Assembly: GCA_016208845.1 (NCBI GenBank)
Contig: JACQXH010000160.1
Coordinates: forward strand, 1 to 8,394
Origin: Nitrospirota bacterium
GTDB taxonomy: Bacteria; Nitrospirota; Thermodesulfovibrionia; UBA6902; BMS3Bbin08
Direction: 5' to 3'
DNA: 8,394 nt
Shown here: one piece after another, positions 1-5,076 of the stretch
How the letters are laid out: each line of letters opens with the position of its first letter
How positions within the stretch are numbered: position 1 is the first letter of the stretch
Position numbers and translations under genes: made by a program
The notes under the pieces: model-generated
What the model was told of the DNA's origin: nothing
Databases searched by the model: none
What the model saw: the letters and a program-made list of their open reading frames with translations, nothing else

Positions 1-675
1 AACAGGGATGTTTTCCTGAATATGGCAAAGGAAAAGACTGGTCTCAACATAGAAATAATACCGGGAGATAAGGAAGCGGAGATAACTGCCGCAGGAATGC
101 TTATCGGGTTTACCCCGCCTGGGTCCGCACTTATGATCGATATCGGCGGCGGAAGCACGGAAATGATATTCAGCAGAAGAAGAAAATCTGTACTTGTTCA
201 CAGTATCGATCTGGGAGTCTTATATCTTGCAGATAAATATATGAAGAAAGACCCTCCGCTTAAAAAAGATCTGGGGCAGATGGAACAGTTCATCGCTGAA
301 AAGATTATGCCTGTCATTATACCTTTTAATAAGCTGTTTTCTGGAGATACGGTCTTAATAGGCACTGCCGGTACTGTTACCGCCCTGTCTGCGATGTCGC
401 AGAACCTGATCAAATTTGAACATAGCAAAATCCATAACAGCAGGATATCATTTGAGCAGATAAGAAACATGTTTGCTATAATATCTGAGATACCGGCCAG
501 GGAAAGAATAAAATATCACCCCTTTGATCCCCAAAGGCTTGACATAATAGTGCCAGGAACACTTATACTTCTTAAGCTGATGGAGACTTTTGGTTTTAAG
601 GAGGTCACTGTAAGCAATTACGGCCTCAGAGAAGGTATTCTGATAGATCTATATGAAAAAATTAAAAGACAATAA
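1..675 (+). CDS. ppx: Ppx/GppA family phosphatase (exopolyphosphatase / pppGpp phosphatase), 5' end outside window
   Basis: The frame is open from base 1 (Asn-Arg-Asp-Val...), so the N-terminal part, probably about 80-100 residues, lies upstream of the window; the ATG at 22 is internal. The visible 224 residues contain the ASKHA phosphate-binding loop DIGGGSTE (bases about 139-162), the second nucleotide/phosphate motif IGTAGTVTAL (about 355-384), and the C-terminal signature RLDIIVPG followed by VSNYGLREGIL. The family removes terminal phosphate from polyphosphate or converts pppGpp to ppGpp in the cytoplasm; the sequence does not tell which. The protein ends soon after the Ppx/GppA domain, so it is the short form without a C-terminal HD domain. 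The stop codon lies inside the next gene (23-base overlap), so the two are probably cotranscribed. Family assignment is firm; polyP versus pppGpp specificity is open. Confidence 0.93.
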   Translation, partial: NRDVFLNMAKEKTGLNIEIIPGDKEAEITAAGMLIGFTPPGSALMIDIGGGSTEMIFSRRRKSVLVHSIDLGVLYLADKYMKKDPPLKKDLGQMEQFIAEKIMPVIIPFNKLFSGDTVLIGTAGTVTALSAMSQNLIKFEHSKIHNSRISFEQIRNMFAIISEIPARERIKYHPFDPQRLDIIVPGTLILLKLMETFGFKEVTVSNYGLREGILIDLYEKIKRQ

Positions 676-1438
676 AGCCCCAGGGGGAATGAAAAAAATA
701 ACCGGACGGCCAGCAAGCCTGAAACCTGTGCCATTTCGTTTCTGCGCAGGATGCGGGCACGGACTGCTGCATAAATTCATTGCTGAAACGATTGACGAGC
801 TGGACATGAGAGAAAAAACTATCGGTTTTGCTCCTGTGGGCTGCGCCGTGTTTGCCTATGACTATTTTAATTTCGACATAATCGAAACCCCTCATGGAAG
901 ACCCCCTGCCGTGGCAACAGCGATCAAACGGCTCCTTCCCGACAGACTGGTCTTCACCTATCAGGGTGATGGTGATCTTGCGGCAATAGGAACTGCGGAA
1001 ATAATTCACGCTGCAGCCCGTGGAGAGAACTTCAGCGTGATATTTGTAAATAATGCCACATACGGCATGACCGGCGGGCAGATGGCACCTACGACCCTCG
1101 TCGGACAAAAAACCACCACCTGCGCTCAAGGCAGGAATGATAAATCCGGGCACCCGCTCAGGATATCTGAAATGCTTTCAACAATTGAGGGGACCAGCTT
1201 CATCTGCAGAACATCTCTTGACTCAGCGAAAAATACAATAGCAGCAAAAAAGGCGATAAAAAAGGCCTTCCGTTACCAGCTTGACGGAAAGGGTTTCAGC
1301 CTTGTCGAGGTGCTTTCGCCCTGCCCTACTGACTGGTGGATGAGCCCGGAAGAGTCCCTCTCGTGGATGAAGGATAAGATGATGCCGGTTTTCCCTCTTG
1401 GCACATTTAAGGATAAATTTGCCTCGTCATATAAATAA
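653..1438 (+). CDS. 2-oxoacid:ferredoxin oxidoreductase, beta (TPP-binding) subunit, KorB/VorB-like
   Basis: This 261-residue protein is a TPP-binding beta subunit of a multi-subunit 2-oxoacid:acceptor oxidoreductase, which converts a 2-oxoacid plus CoA to acyl-CoA and CO2 while reducing ferredoxin. It has the TPP/Mg site GDGD (105-108) with NN at 133-134 and the following YGMTGGQMAPTT stretch. Four cysteines fit the proximal [4Fe-4S] cluster of this family: C31 and C34 (CAGCGHG), C64 (VGCAVF) and C224 (SPCPTDWW). The length is normal for a KorB/VorB-type beta subunit. The substrate (2-oxoglutarate, branched-chain or other oxoacid) cannot be read from sequence. The start is uncertain: ATG 653 lies inside the upstream ppx gene without an obvious Shine-Dalgarno, while in-frame ATG 689 has AGGGGG only one base upstream, which is too close. 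The alpha subunit is not in the window, and the likely gamma subunit is separated by about 1.2 kb. Confidence 0.92.
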   Translation: MKKLKDNKAPGGMKKITGRPASLKPVPFRFCAGCGHGLLHKFIAETIDELDMREKTIGFAPVGCAVFAYDYFNFDIIETPHGRPPAVATAIKRLLPDRLVFTYQGDGDLAAIGTAEIIHAAARGENFSVIFVNNATYGMTGGQMAPTTLVGQKTTTCAQGRNDKSGHPLRISEMLSTIEGTSFICRTSLDSAKNTIAAKKAIKKAFRYQLDGKGFSLVEVLSPCPTDWWMSPEESLSWMKDKMMPVFPLGTFKDKFASSYK

Positions 1439-1453
1439 TCCTGTAAAAAGCAG

Positions 1454-1609
1454 TTAACCACAGACGCACAGAGACACAGATAACTAAATGAAAAACAGGA
1501 AATAAGAAATTGGAAGCAGAAAATATCTTGTCTTTTATTTTTCACTTCTCATGTTTTATTTTCCTCGGTGCCTTTGTGGCCCTGCCTGCCGGCAGGCAGG
1601 CCGTGGTTA
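1454..1609. repeat. Dispersed repeat, CACAGAG type, copy 1
   Basis: This A+T-rich element is bounded by TTAACCACAG at the left and CCGTGGTTA at the right, an imperfect terminal inverted repeat. Its core (about 1485-1530) closely matches the copies at 4911-5045 and, in reverse orientation, 7702-7811; an 18-base block (AGGAAATAAGAAATTGGA) is identical to the 4911 copy. It starts 15 bp after the beta-subunit stop. A G+C-rich palindrome (1581-1600) interrupts its right end. Open frames across it, including a minus-strand one over 1273-1545, are translations of repeat DNA and not genes. With the adjoining bases to 1681 it fills the gap before vapC. Confidence 0.85.
1581..1600. repeat. G+C-rich perfect palindrome nested in repeat copy 1
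   Basis: CCTGCCTGCCGGCAGGCAGG is a perfect 20-base palindrome lying in the right arm of the surrounding A+T-rich repeat. The 4911-5045 copy runs from GTGCCTCTGTG to CTCTGTGGTT without such a block, so this looks like a secondary insertion. Related sequences occur at 3623-3638, 3682-3720, 3849-3863 and 7121-7142. Transcribed from either strand it would form a very stable hairpin. Confidence 0.8.
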
Positions 1610-1681
1610 TTGAACTGCCGTTTTTATGTTAATGCAAAAAGAAATATTTCGCATTCTTGTTTCCTTCAGTAAAAGGATATT

Positions 1682-2149
1682 TCAACCTATTTTTAAGTCT
1701 TTAAAATATGTCCCGTAAAACCCCCGGTCCCTTGAAAGAAGCAGTTCAGAAAGGTGAAGCGCATGAGCACCTATAATAAAATCACCAAGGATATGCTGCC
1801 TGATTTTTATGGGAGAATCGCACTTATGACAGATGATGCCTGAGGCTGCTCCGCATTGTGGACATTGCAAAACCTGCATTTTATTCTTAGAGTAATTTTT
1901 CCACCGCGCTCCAGCCTTGTGCAGCGTTTCCAAAGTAGAATGCACAAGCCTGATCCCGGTGTCCGAAAGAAAATCTTTTAATTCTCTTTCGGCGGGAAAT
2001 TGCGAGGCAAGTTCAGCATATACTATCTCGCAAACAATCAATTGCCCTTTCTGCACATATTCGTCAAGCAGTCCCTTAGACTTCTGGAAATGACTTTCAT
2101 CAGGAATGAGTATATCAAGCAGGATATTGGTATCTACCGCAGTTATCAT
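1682..2149 (-). CDS. vapC: VapC-family PIN-domain ribonuclease toxin with internal zinc-ribbon-like insert
   Basis: This 155-residue protein is a PIN-domain endoribonuclease, the toxin of a type II toxin-antitoxin pair; family members cut RNA (often tRNA or rRNA) using a Mg-binding acidic cluster. The expected acidic residues are visible: D6 (VDTNILLD), E46 (CEIVYAEL), D123 (GDFIIGAHA) and D141 (SRDRGFY). Unusually, between E46 and D123 there is a CPQC...CHKC arrangement (C96, C99, C107, C110) that looks like a zinc ribbon, directly before the conserved IRQHILGDFIIGAHAL segment. It makes the protein longer than a typical VapC of about 130-140 residues. Its ATG overlaps the vapB stop by four bases (ATGA), so toxin translation is probably coupled to the antitoxin. 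The PIN assignment is firm; metal binding and RNA target are inferred. Confidence 0.92.
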   Translation of the reverse strand: MITAVDTNILLDILIPDESHFQKSKGLLDEYVQKGQLIVCEIVYAELASQFPAERELKDFLSDTGIRLVHSTLETLHKAGARWKNYSKNKMQVLQCPQCGAASGIICHKCDSPIKIRQHILGDFIIGAHALHLSELLLSRDRGFYGTYFKDLKIG

Positions 2150-2373
2150 CTCCCTCTCAAAGCATCAACTACATCGTCTGTCTTACGTCTGTTATGGGTT
2201 TTAAGCCTGCCGACCCATTTGTCAAACGGAGATTTTTTTAAAGTCTTCCTGATATAAAAGACGCCGCCCTCACTCTCAAACCCGATATCCTCACCGGGGT
2301 GAACACCAAGCTTATCCCGAACCTCTTTGGGAATAGTTATCTGTCCTTTAGACGTAACCTTCGCCGTCAGCAT
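2146..2373 (-). CDS. vapB: VapB-family antitoxin, SpoVT/AbrB (swapped-hairpin) DNA-binding protein
   Basis: A 75-residue protein beginning MLTAKVTSKGQITIPKEVRDKLGVHPGEDIGFE, the classic AbrB/MazE/SpoVT swapped-hairpin DNA-binding domain (residues about 1-45). The remaining tail ends DDVVDALRGR; such tails normally wrap around and inhibit the PIN toxin. The start is well supported: AAGGAGG lies five bases upstream of the ATG (+ coordinates 2379-2385), with a promoter and operator just beyond. It overlaps vapC by four bases. As in other such modules, it should neutralise VapC and, alone or with it, repress its own promoter. It is encoded opposite to the oxidoreductase genes on both sides. Confidence 0.92.
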   Translation of the reverse strand: MLTAKVTSKGQITIPKEVRDKLGVHPGEDIGFESEGGVFYIRKTLKKSPFDKWVGRLKTHNRRKTDDVVDALRGR

Positions 2374-2385
2374 AAATACCTCCTT

Positions 2386-2422
2386 GTAAGGATATAAATC
2401 CTTACTTTAATAGTAAGGATTT
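2386..2422. promoter_or_regulatory. Probable VapB/VapBC operator: three alternating GTAAGGAT half-sites
   Basis: An 11-bp perfect inverted repeat (AAATCCTTACT at 2396-2406, AGTAAGGATTT at 2412-2422, 5-base spacer) covers the vapBC -10 region. A further GTAAGGAT at 2386-2393 pairs with the ATCCTTAC at 2398-2405, so three half-sites alternate in orientation and give two overlapping palindromes. AbrB-type antitoxins bind such palindromes as dimers; several sites allow cooperative or ratio-dependent repression. Binding itself is inferred. Confidence 0.75.
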
Positions 2423-2438
2423 GGAAAAGTTTTGTCAA
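2410..2438 (-). promoter_or_regulatory. Sigma-70-type promoter of vapBC
   Basis: Reading the minus strand, TTGACA (2438-2433) is followed after exactly 17 bases by TACTAT (2415-2410). This gives a transcription start near 2403 and a leader of about 30 bases to the vapB ATG at 2373. The -35 box is a perfect match; the -10 matches four of six positions. The -10 lies inside the palindromic operator, as expected for an autoregulated toxin-antitoxin operon. Confidence 0.75.
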
Positions 2439-2488
2439 TGAGAATTCTATTTGTCAAAGTAACCCTTCAGTGACACAGGCAATACTCA

Positions 2489-2541
2489 ATTCCCCTCATT
2501 GAAAAAGACCAACAGTAGGTGCCTTAAGCAAGGAGGGGAAT
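2489..2541. other. Inverted repeat in the leader region of the gamma-subunit gene
   Basis: ATTCCCCTC (2489-2497) is complementary to GAGGGGAAT (2533-2541), giving a 9-bp stem around a 35-base loop. It lies in the otherwise unassigned interval between the vapBC promoter and the gamma-subunit start at 2608. No run of T follows, so it is not a standard terminator, and I do not recognise a known riboswitch. I see no convincing promoter for the gamma gene in 2440-2607. Confidence 0.35.
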
Positions 2542-2607
2542 AACAGCCACCCATAACTGAATGGTCACTATTAAAAATCTTTTTAAATATTGTATCATTA
2601 AAACCGG

Positions 2608-3156
2608 ATGAAGAACGGCACGATGGAAGTAATCATAGCAGGCTTTGGCGGGCAGGGCATTTTATTTACAGGCAGGCTGCTTGCGCAGGCCGCGATGCTC
2701 GAAGGAAAGCATGTCACATGGTTCCCTTCCTACGGGGCAGAAATAAGGGGCGGCACTGCCAACTGCTCAGTGATAATCTCGGATGAAATGATAGGTTCTC
2801 CGGTGGTCCGGCAGCCTGACGCGCTTGTCATAATGAATGAAGCCTCGATGAACAGGTTTGAACAACGCCTTAAGCCGGACGGGCTGCTCATAATGAATAC
2901 ATCTCTAATAATAAATCCTGTAAATCGAAAAGATGTTCAGGCAATCAAGATAAGGGCCACTGACATAGCTGAGGGGCTGGGCAGCAGCCAGTCTGCAAAT
3001 ATGGTGATGTTCGGAGCGCTTGTAGGAAAGACCGGCATCGTAAGTCAGGGCACTGTATTGAATGCATTAAGAGAAGTGATCCCGGGTCATAAAAAAAACA
3101 TTATTAAACTTAACGAGCAGGCATTTAAAAAAGGAATTAAAGCAATTGCAAATTAA
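2608..3156 (+). CDS. 2-oxoacid:ferredoxin oxidoreductase, gamma subunit (KorC/VorC-like)
   Basis: This 182-residue protein has the gamma-subunit fold signature near its N-terminus: VIIAGFGGQGILFTGRLLA (residues 8-26, with the GxGGQG loop) and PSYGAEIRGGTANCSVIIS (40-58). It matches the gamma component of ferredoxin-dependent 2-oxoacid oxidoreductases, which packs against the alpha and beta subunits and takes part in the CoA-dependent step. It most likely partners the beta subunit at 653-1438, despite the vapBC module between them. Two starts are possible, ATG 2608 and ATG 2623 (MEVIIAGFGGQG), neither with a strong Shine-Dalgarno; the second would leave the fold intact. Its stop overlaps the following acetyltransferase gene by 11 bases. 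The family is firm; the oxoacid substrate is unknown. Confidence 0.9.
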   Translation: MKNGTMEVIIAGFGGQGILFTGRLLAQAAMLEGKHVTWFPSYGAEIRGGTANCSVIISDEMIGSPVVRQPDALVIMNEASMNRFEQRLKPDGLLIMNTSLIINPVNRKDVQAIKIRATDIAEGLGSSQSANMVMFGALVGKTGIVSQGTVLNALREVIPGHKKNIIKLNEQAFKKGIKAIAN

Positions 3157-3601
3157 GAAAGCAGGAATCAAAGACGCCGCAGCCATACATTCACTCGTGA
3201 ACAAGTTTGCGAAAAATGATGAGATGCTTCCGCGCTCGCTGAATGAAATTTATGAAAACATACGTGATTTCTATATTTGCAGGAATAACGGCAGGATCAT
3301 AGGCACATCCGCCCTTCATATCCTATGGGAAAACCTAGCTGAGATACGCTCTACCGCTGTATCCAAAGAATACCAGAACAGGGGAATCGGCAAGAAACTG
3401 ATAGAGCGTTGCCTGAAAGAAGCACGAACACTCGGCGTTAATAAAGTCTTTGCGCTCACTTACTACCCTGCTTTATTCAGGAAACTCGGGTTTGAAGAGA
3501 TAGATAAAAACGCCCTTCCCCAGAAGATATGGGGCGACTGCCTCAAATGCCCGAAATTTCCGGAATGCAATGAAATAGCCGTTCTGAAAACACTTTCCTG
3601 A
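3146..3601 (+). CDS. GNAT acetyltransferase, short ArgA-like (amino-acid N-acetyltransferase type)
   Basis: A 151-residue GNAT protein with the acetyl-CoA-binding motif A at residues 72-90 (VSKEYQNRGIGKKLIERCL, Q/RxxGxG form), preceded by the beta-4 segment EIRSTAV and followed by YYPALFRKLGFEEI. The tail DCLKCPKFPECNEIAV carries C132, C135 and C141, a cysteine-rich ending I associate with the short ArgA-like group related to N-acetylglutamate synthase; arginine biosynthesis is thus a plausible role but not shown. The start is TTG 3146, with AAGGA about ten bases upstream, inside the end of the gamma-subunit gene (11-base overlap), so translation is probably coupled. No arginine genes are visible nearby. 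Confidence 0.8.
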   Translation: MQIKKAGIKDAAAIHSLVNKFAKNDEMLPRSLNEIYENIRDFYICRNNGRIIGTSALHILWENLAEIRSTAVSKEYQNRGIGKKLIERCLKEARTLGVNKVFALTYYPALFRKLGFEEIDKNALPQKIWGDCLKCPKFPECNEIAVLKTLS

Positions 3602-3622
3602 TCAGCCGCAGACTTTAACATA

Positions 3623-3638
3623 CCTGCCTGCCGGTAGG
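3623..3638. repeat. G+C-rich palindrome, solitary copy
   Basis: CCTGCCTGCCGGTAGG is a shortened relative of the palindrome at 1581-1600. It lies 22 bp after the acetyltransferase stop and about 27 bp before the large repeat at 3665. It can form a hairpin but is not followed by a T tract. It may be a small mobile or REP-like unit. Confidence 0.55.
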
Positions 3639-3664
3639 AAACCATTATTATAATAAATAAAGAG

Positions 3665-3826
3665 GTTAACCACAGATTAACCCGCCTATCCACCAAGGCG
3701 GACAAGCCGGACGGGCAGGCACGGATGAACACAGATTAAATAAATAAGAAATTATGAAGCTGGGAAGTTGAGAGGTTATGATTTCAAACTTCTTCTCTGT
3801 GTTTATCTGTGTTAATCCGTGGCTAA
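3665..3826. repeat. Dispersed repeat, CACAGATTAAC type, copy 1 (interrupted)
   Basis: The element begins GTTAACCACAGATTAAC and ends TTAATCCGTGGCTAA, an imperfect terminal inverted repeat. Its interior 3721-3797 matches 6933-7009 at 72 of 77 positions by eye. Compared with that copy it has a clean 39-base extra block (3682-3720) in the left terminal repeat. It lies between convergent genes: 64 bp after the acetyltransferase stop and about 70 bp before the 3' end of the minus-strand gene at 3895. No coding potential is evident in 3602-3894. Confidence 0.85.
3682..3720. repeat. 39-base G+C-rich insertion nested in repeat
   Basis: The block contains a hairpin (CCGCCT, 8-base loop, AGGCGG) and ends CCGGACGGGCAGGC. 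The reverse complement of 7121-7142 is the same element without an internal stretch of about 18 bases. It lies between ATTAAC and ACGGAT of the host terminal repeat, and the 7121 copy lies in the equivalent place of another repeat end. Confidence 0.75.
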
Positions 3827-3840
3827 ACTTGTTTTAATCT

Positions 3841-3880
3841 CTGTGCTTCTGCCGACAGGCAGGTCTTCTTCTGTGGCTGA
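3841..3880. repeat. Fragment of CACAGAG-type repeat with nested palindrome
   Basis: CTGTGCTT...CTTCTGTGGCTGA resembles the right end of the CACAGAG-type repeats and contains CTGCCGACAGGCAGG (3849-3863), another member of the G+C-rich palindrome group (5-bp stem CTGCC/GGCAG). It ends 15 bp from the stop codon of the minus-strand gene at 3895 and could form its 3' hairpin. Confidence 0.5.
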
Positions 3881-3894
3881 TTACTTTTTTTCCA

Positions 3895-4846
3895 TCAGGC
3901 GACCATATCCACCTGCTGAATAGTGCCGCCTGTGCCGTCGTCATTAAGGTAGATGCCTGTCCTTGCGACCTGCCCGTTTAAATTGTTCCCGCTGTCTTTT
4001 ATGTCAAATGCTGAATCAGCGCTCGCAAGATAGATGGCTCCGACTCCTTTTTCCTTCAAACTGTTCAGGATATCATTTCCCTCAGAGTCCTTTGTCCATA
4101 TTTTGAGCTTCAAATAGACTTCATCATTTTCATCTATCCACTTGTTGCCGTCACCGTCATACGCTGACAGCTCCGCAAAACCGTTTCCGGTCTGAGGCCC
4201 GAACAGCTCACTCCCGTCATTTATGGCGCCGTCATTATTATAATCAAGGGCCAGCATGCCGCTGCCCTGTCCCACAAATGAAATATTCTCATTCTCTCCG
4301 TCAGAGTCAAGATCAAAAGCAAATTTAGTATCTGTCAATTCTGCTGCGCTGCCTCCGAAATTTACTACAAGCGGATCAACCTTTACTGCGTCGCCTGCCC
4401 TTAAGCTGATGTCAGTCTGCGACATATATTCATAGCTCATTTTCAACTTTAGAGAGAACTTGATCTCTGTGCCGTCTGCTTTTTTTATTACTCCCTGCGC
4501 CTTGAATGACATCTCAGCCTTCTCATAATATGACTCATGGCTGTTATATATAACGCCCCAGCCAACTCCCTGCGGCTGCTGTGATCTTCTCAATAAGCAG
4601 TTTGATCATCAGTAATCTGCCGTTCTTATCTCCGCCGATGCTGAGCTCATCTGACCTTGGGGTGTCATTACATGCAAGCGCTTTTGCATCATCAGTGAGT
4701 GTGACTCTATCATCCTGCGATGATAAATCATTCTGTGGCTGAGGGCCGTTATTGCCTATCCAGACCTTTAGATCTTCGCTTTTTTTATATTGCTGTACTG
4801 AAAGACTTGTTGCTGATAATGCAAGGTTTGAACTTTCTATCTTCAT
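3895..4846 (-). pseudogene. EF-hand-type calcium-repeat protein, frameshifted (two frames of one gene)
   Basis: The N-terminal part starts at ATG 4846 (MKIESSNLALSATSLSVQQ), preceded by AGGGGGTGA at good spacing, and runs to KLLIEKITAAAG before going out of frame and stopping at 4544. The rest (GVGWGVIYNSHESYYEKAEMSF... to stop 3895) continues in another frame, whose only upstream start is a poor TTG at 4593. Joining the frames between about 4547 and 4607 gives one protein of about 315 residues. I recognise it as a widespread uncharacterised bacterial family starting MKIESS and ending GIYL..DGT.GTIQQVD. The C-terminal part has Asp/Gly-rich EF-hand/dockerin-like loops: DLDSDGENE, DYNNDGAINDGSE and DGDGNKWIDENDE. 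No signal peptide or membrane segment is seen. A strong sigma-28-type promoter upstream suggests a motility-linked role. The break may be a real mutation, a linker deletion with frameshift, or a sequencing error. Confidence 0.8.
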
Positions 4847-4864
4847 ACTCACCCCCTGCCTATT

Positions 4865-4891
4865 TAATCGGCATTATGTGTAAAAACTTTA
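4865..4891 (-). promoter_or_regulatory. FliA (sigma-28) promoter of the EF-hand protein gene
   Basis: On the minus strand, TAAAGTTT (4891-4884), 11 bases, then GCCGATTA (4872-4865). The enterobacterial sigma-28 consensus is TAAAGTTT-N11-GCCGATAA, so the -35 and spacing match exactly and the -10 at seven of eight positions. It lies a few bases upstream of the AGGGGGTGA ribosome site and ATG 4846, giving a very short leader. This places the gene in a flagellar late-class regulon. Confidence 0.82.
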
Positions 4892-4910
4892 GCCAAGTTG
4901 TTAAGCAATG

Positions 4911-5045
4911 AACCACAGAGGCCTCAGAGAACTAAATGGGAAATAGGAAATAAGAAATTGGAAACAGAGAATCTCTTGTCTGTTATTTCTCATTTCTCAC
5001 TTCTCATTTTTCATTTTATTCCGTGCCTCTGTGCGCTCTGTGGTT
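4911..5045. repeat. Dispersed repeat, CACAGAG type, copy 2 (most intact)
   Basis: The element has a perfect 10-bp terminal inverted repeat, AACCACAGAG (4911-4920) and CTCTGTGGTT (5036-5045), with further CAGAG/CTCTG pairs just inside. Its purine-rich left half and pyrimidine-rich right half share long blocks with copies at 1454-1609 and 7702-7811. It lies 31 bp after the chemoreceptor stop and 19 bp before the -35 box of the next gene. A plus-strand open frame over 4898-5260 is repeat DNA plus chemoreceptor antisense, not a gene. Confidence 0.87.
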
Positions 5046-5076
5046 TTCTGATATGCCTCTTAAATATCAAAAAGAC

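Noticed and set aside
662..1153. Minus-strand open frame of 163 codons
   Set aside because: It lies wholly antisense to the well-supported beta-subunit gene and shows no domain.
1273..1545. Minus-strand open frame of about 90 codons with a hydrophobic, Cys-rich translation
   Set aside because: It is the antisense of the beta-subunit gene fused to a dispersed repeat; such CLCASVV-like peptides are typical products of CACAGAG repeats.
5049..5069. Rho-independent terminator of the chemoreceptor gene
   Set aside because: The TGATAT/ATATCA stem is only six A+T-rich pairs with a nine-base loop and no T tract.
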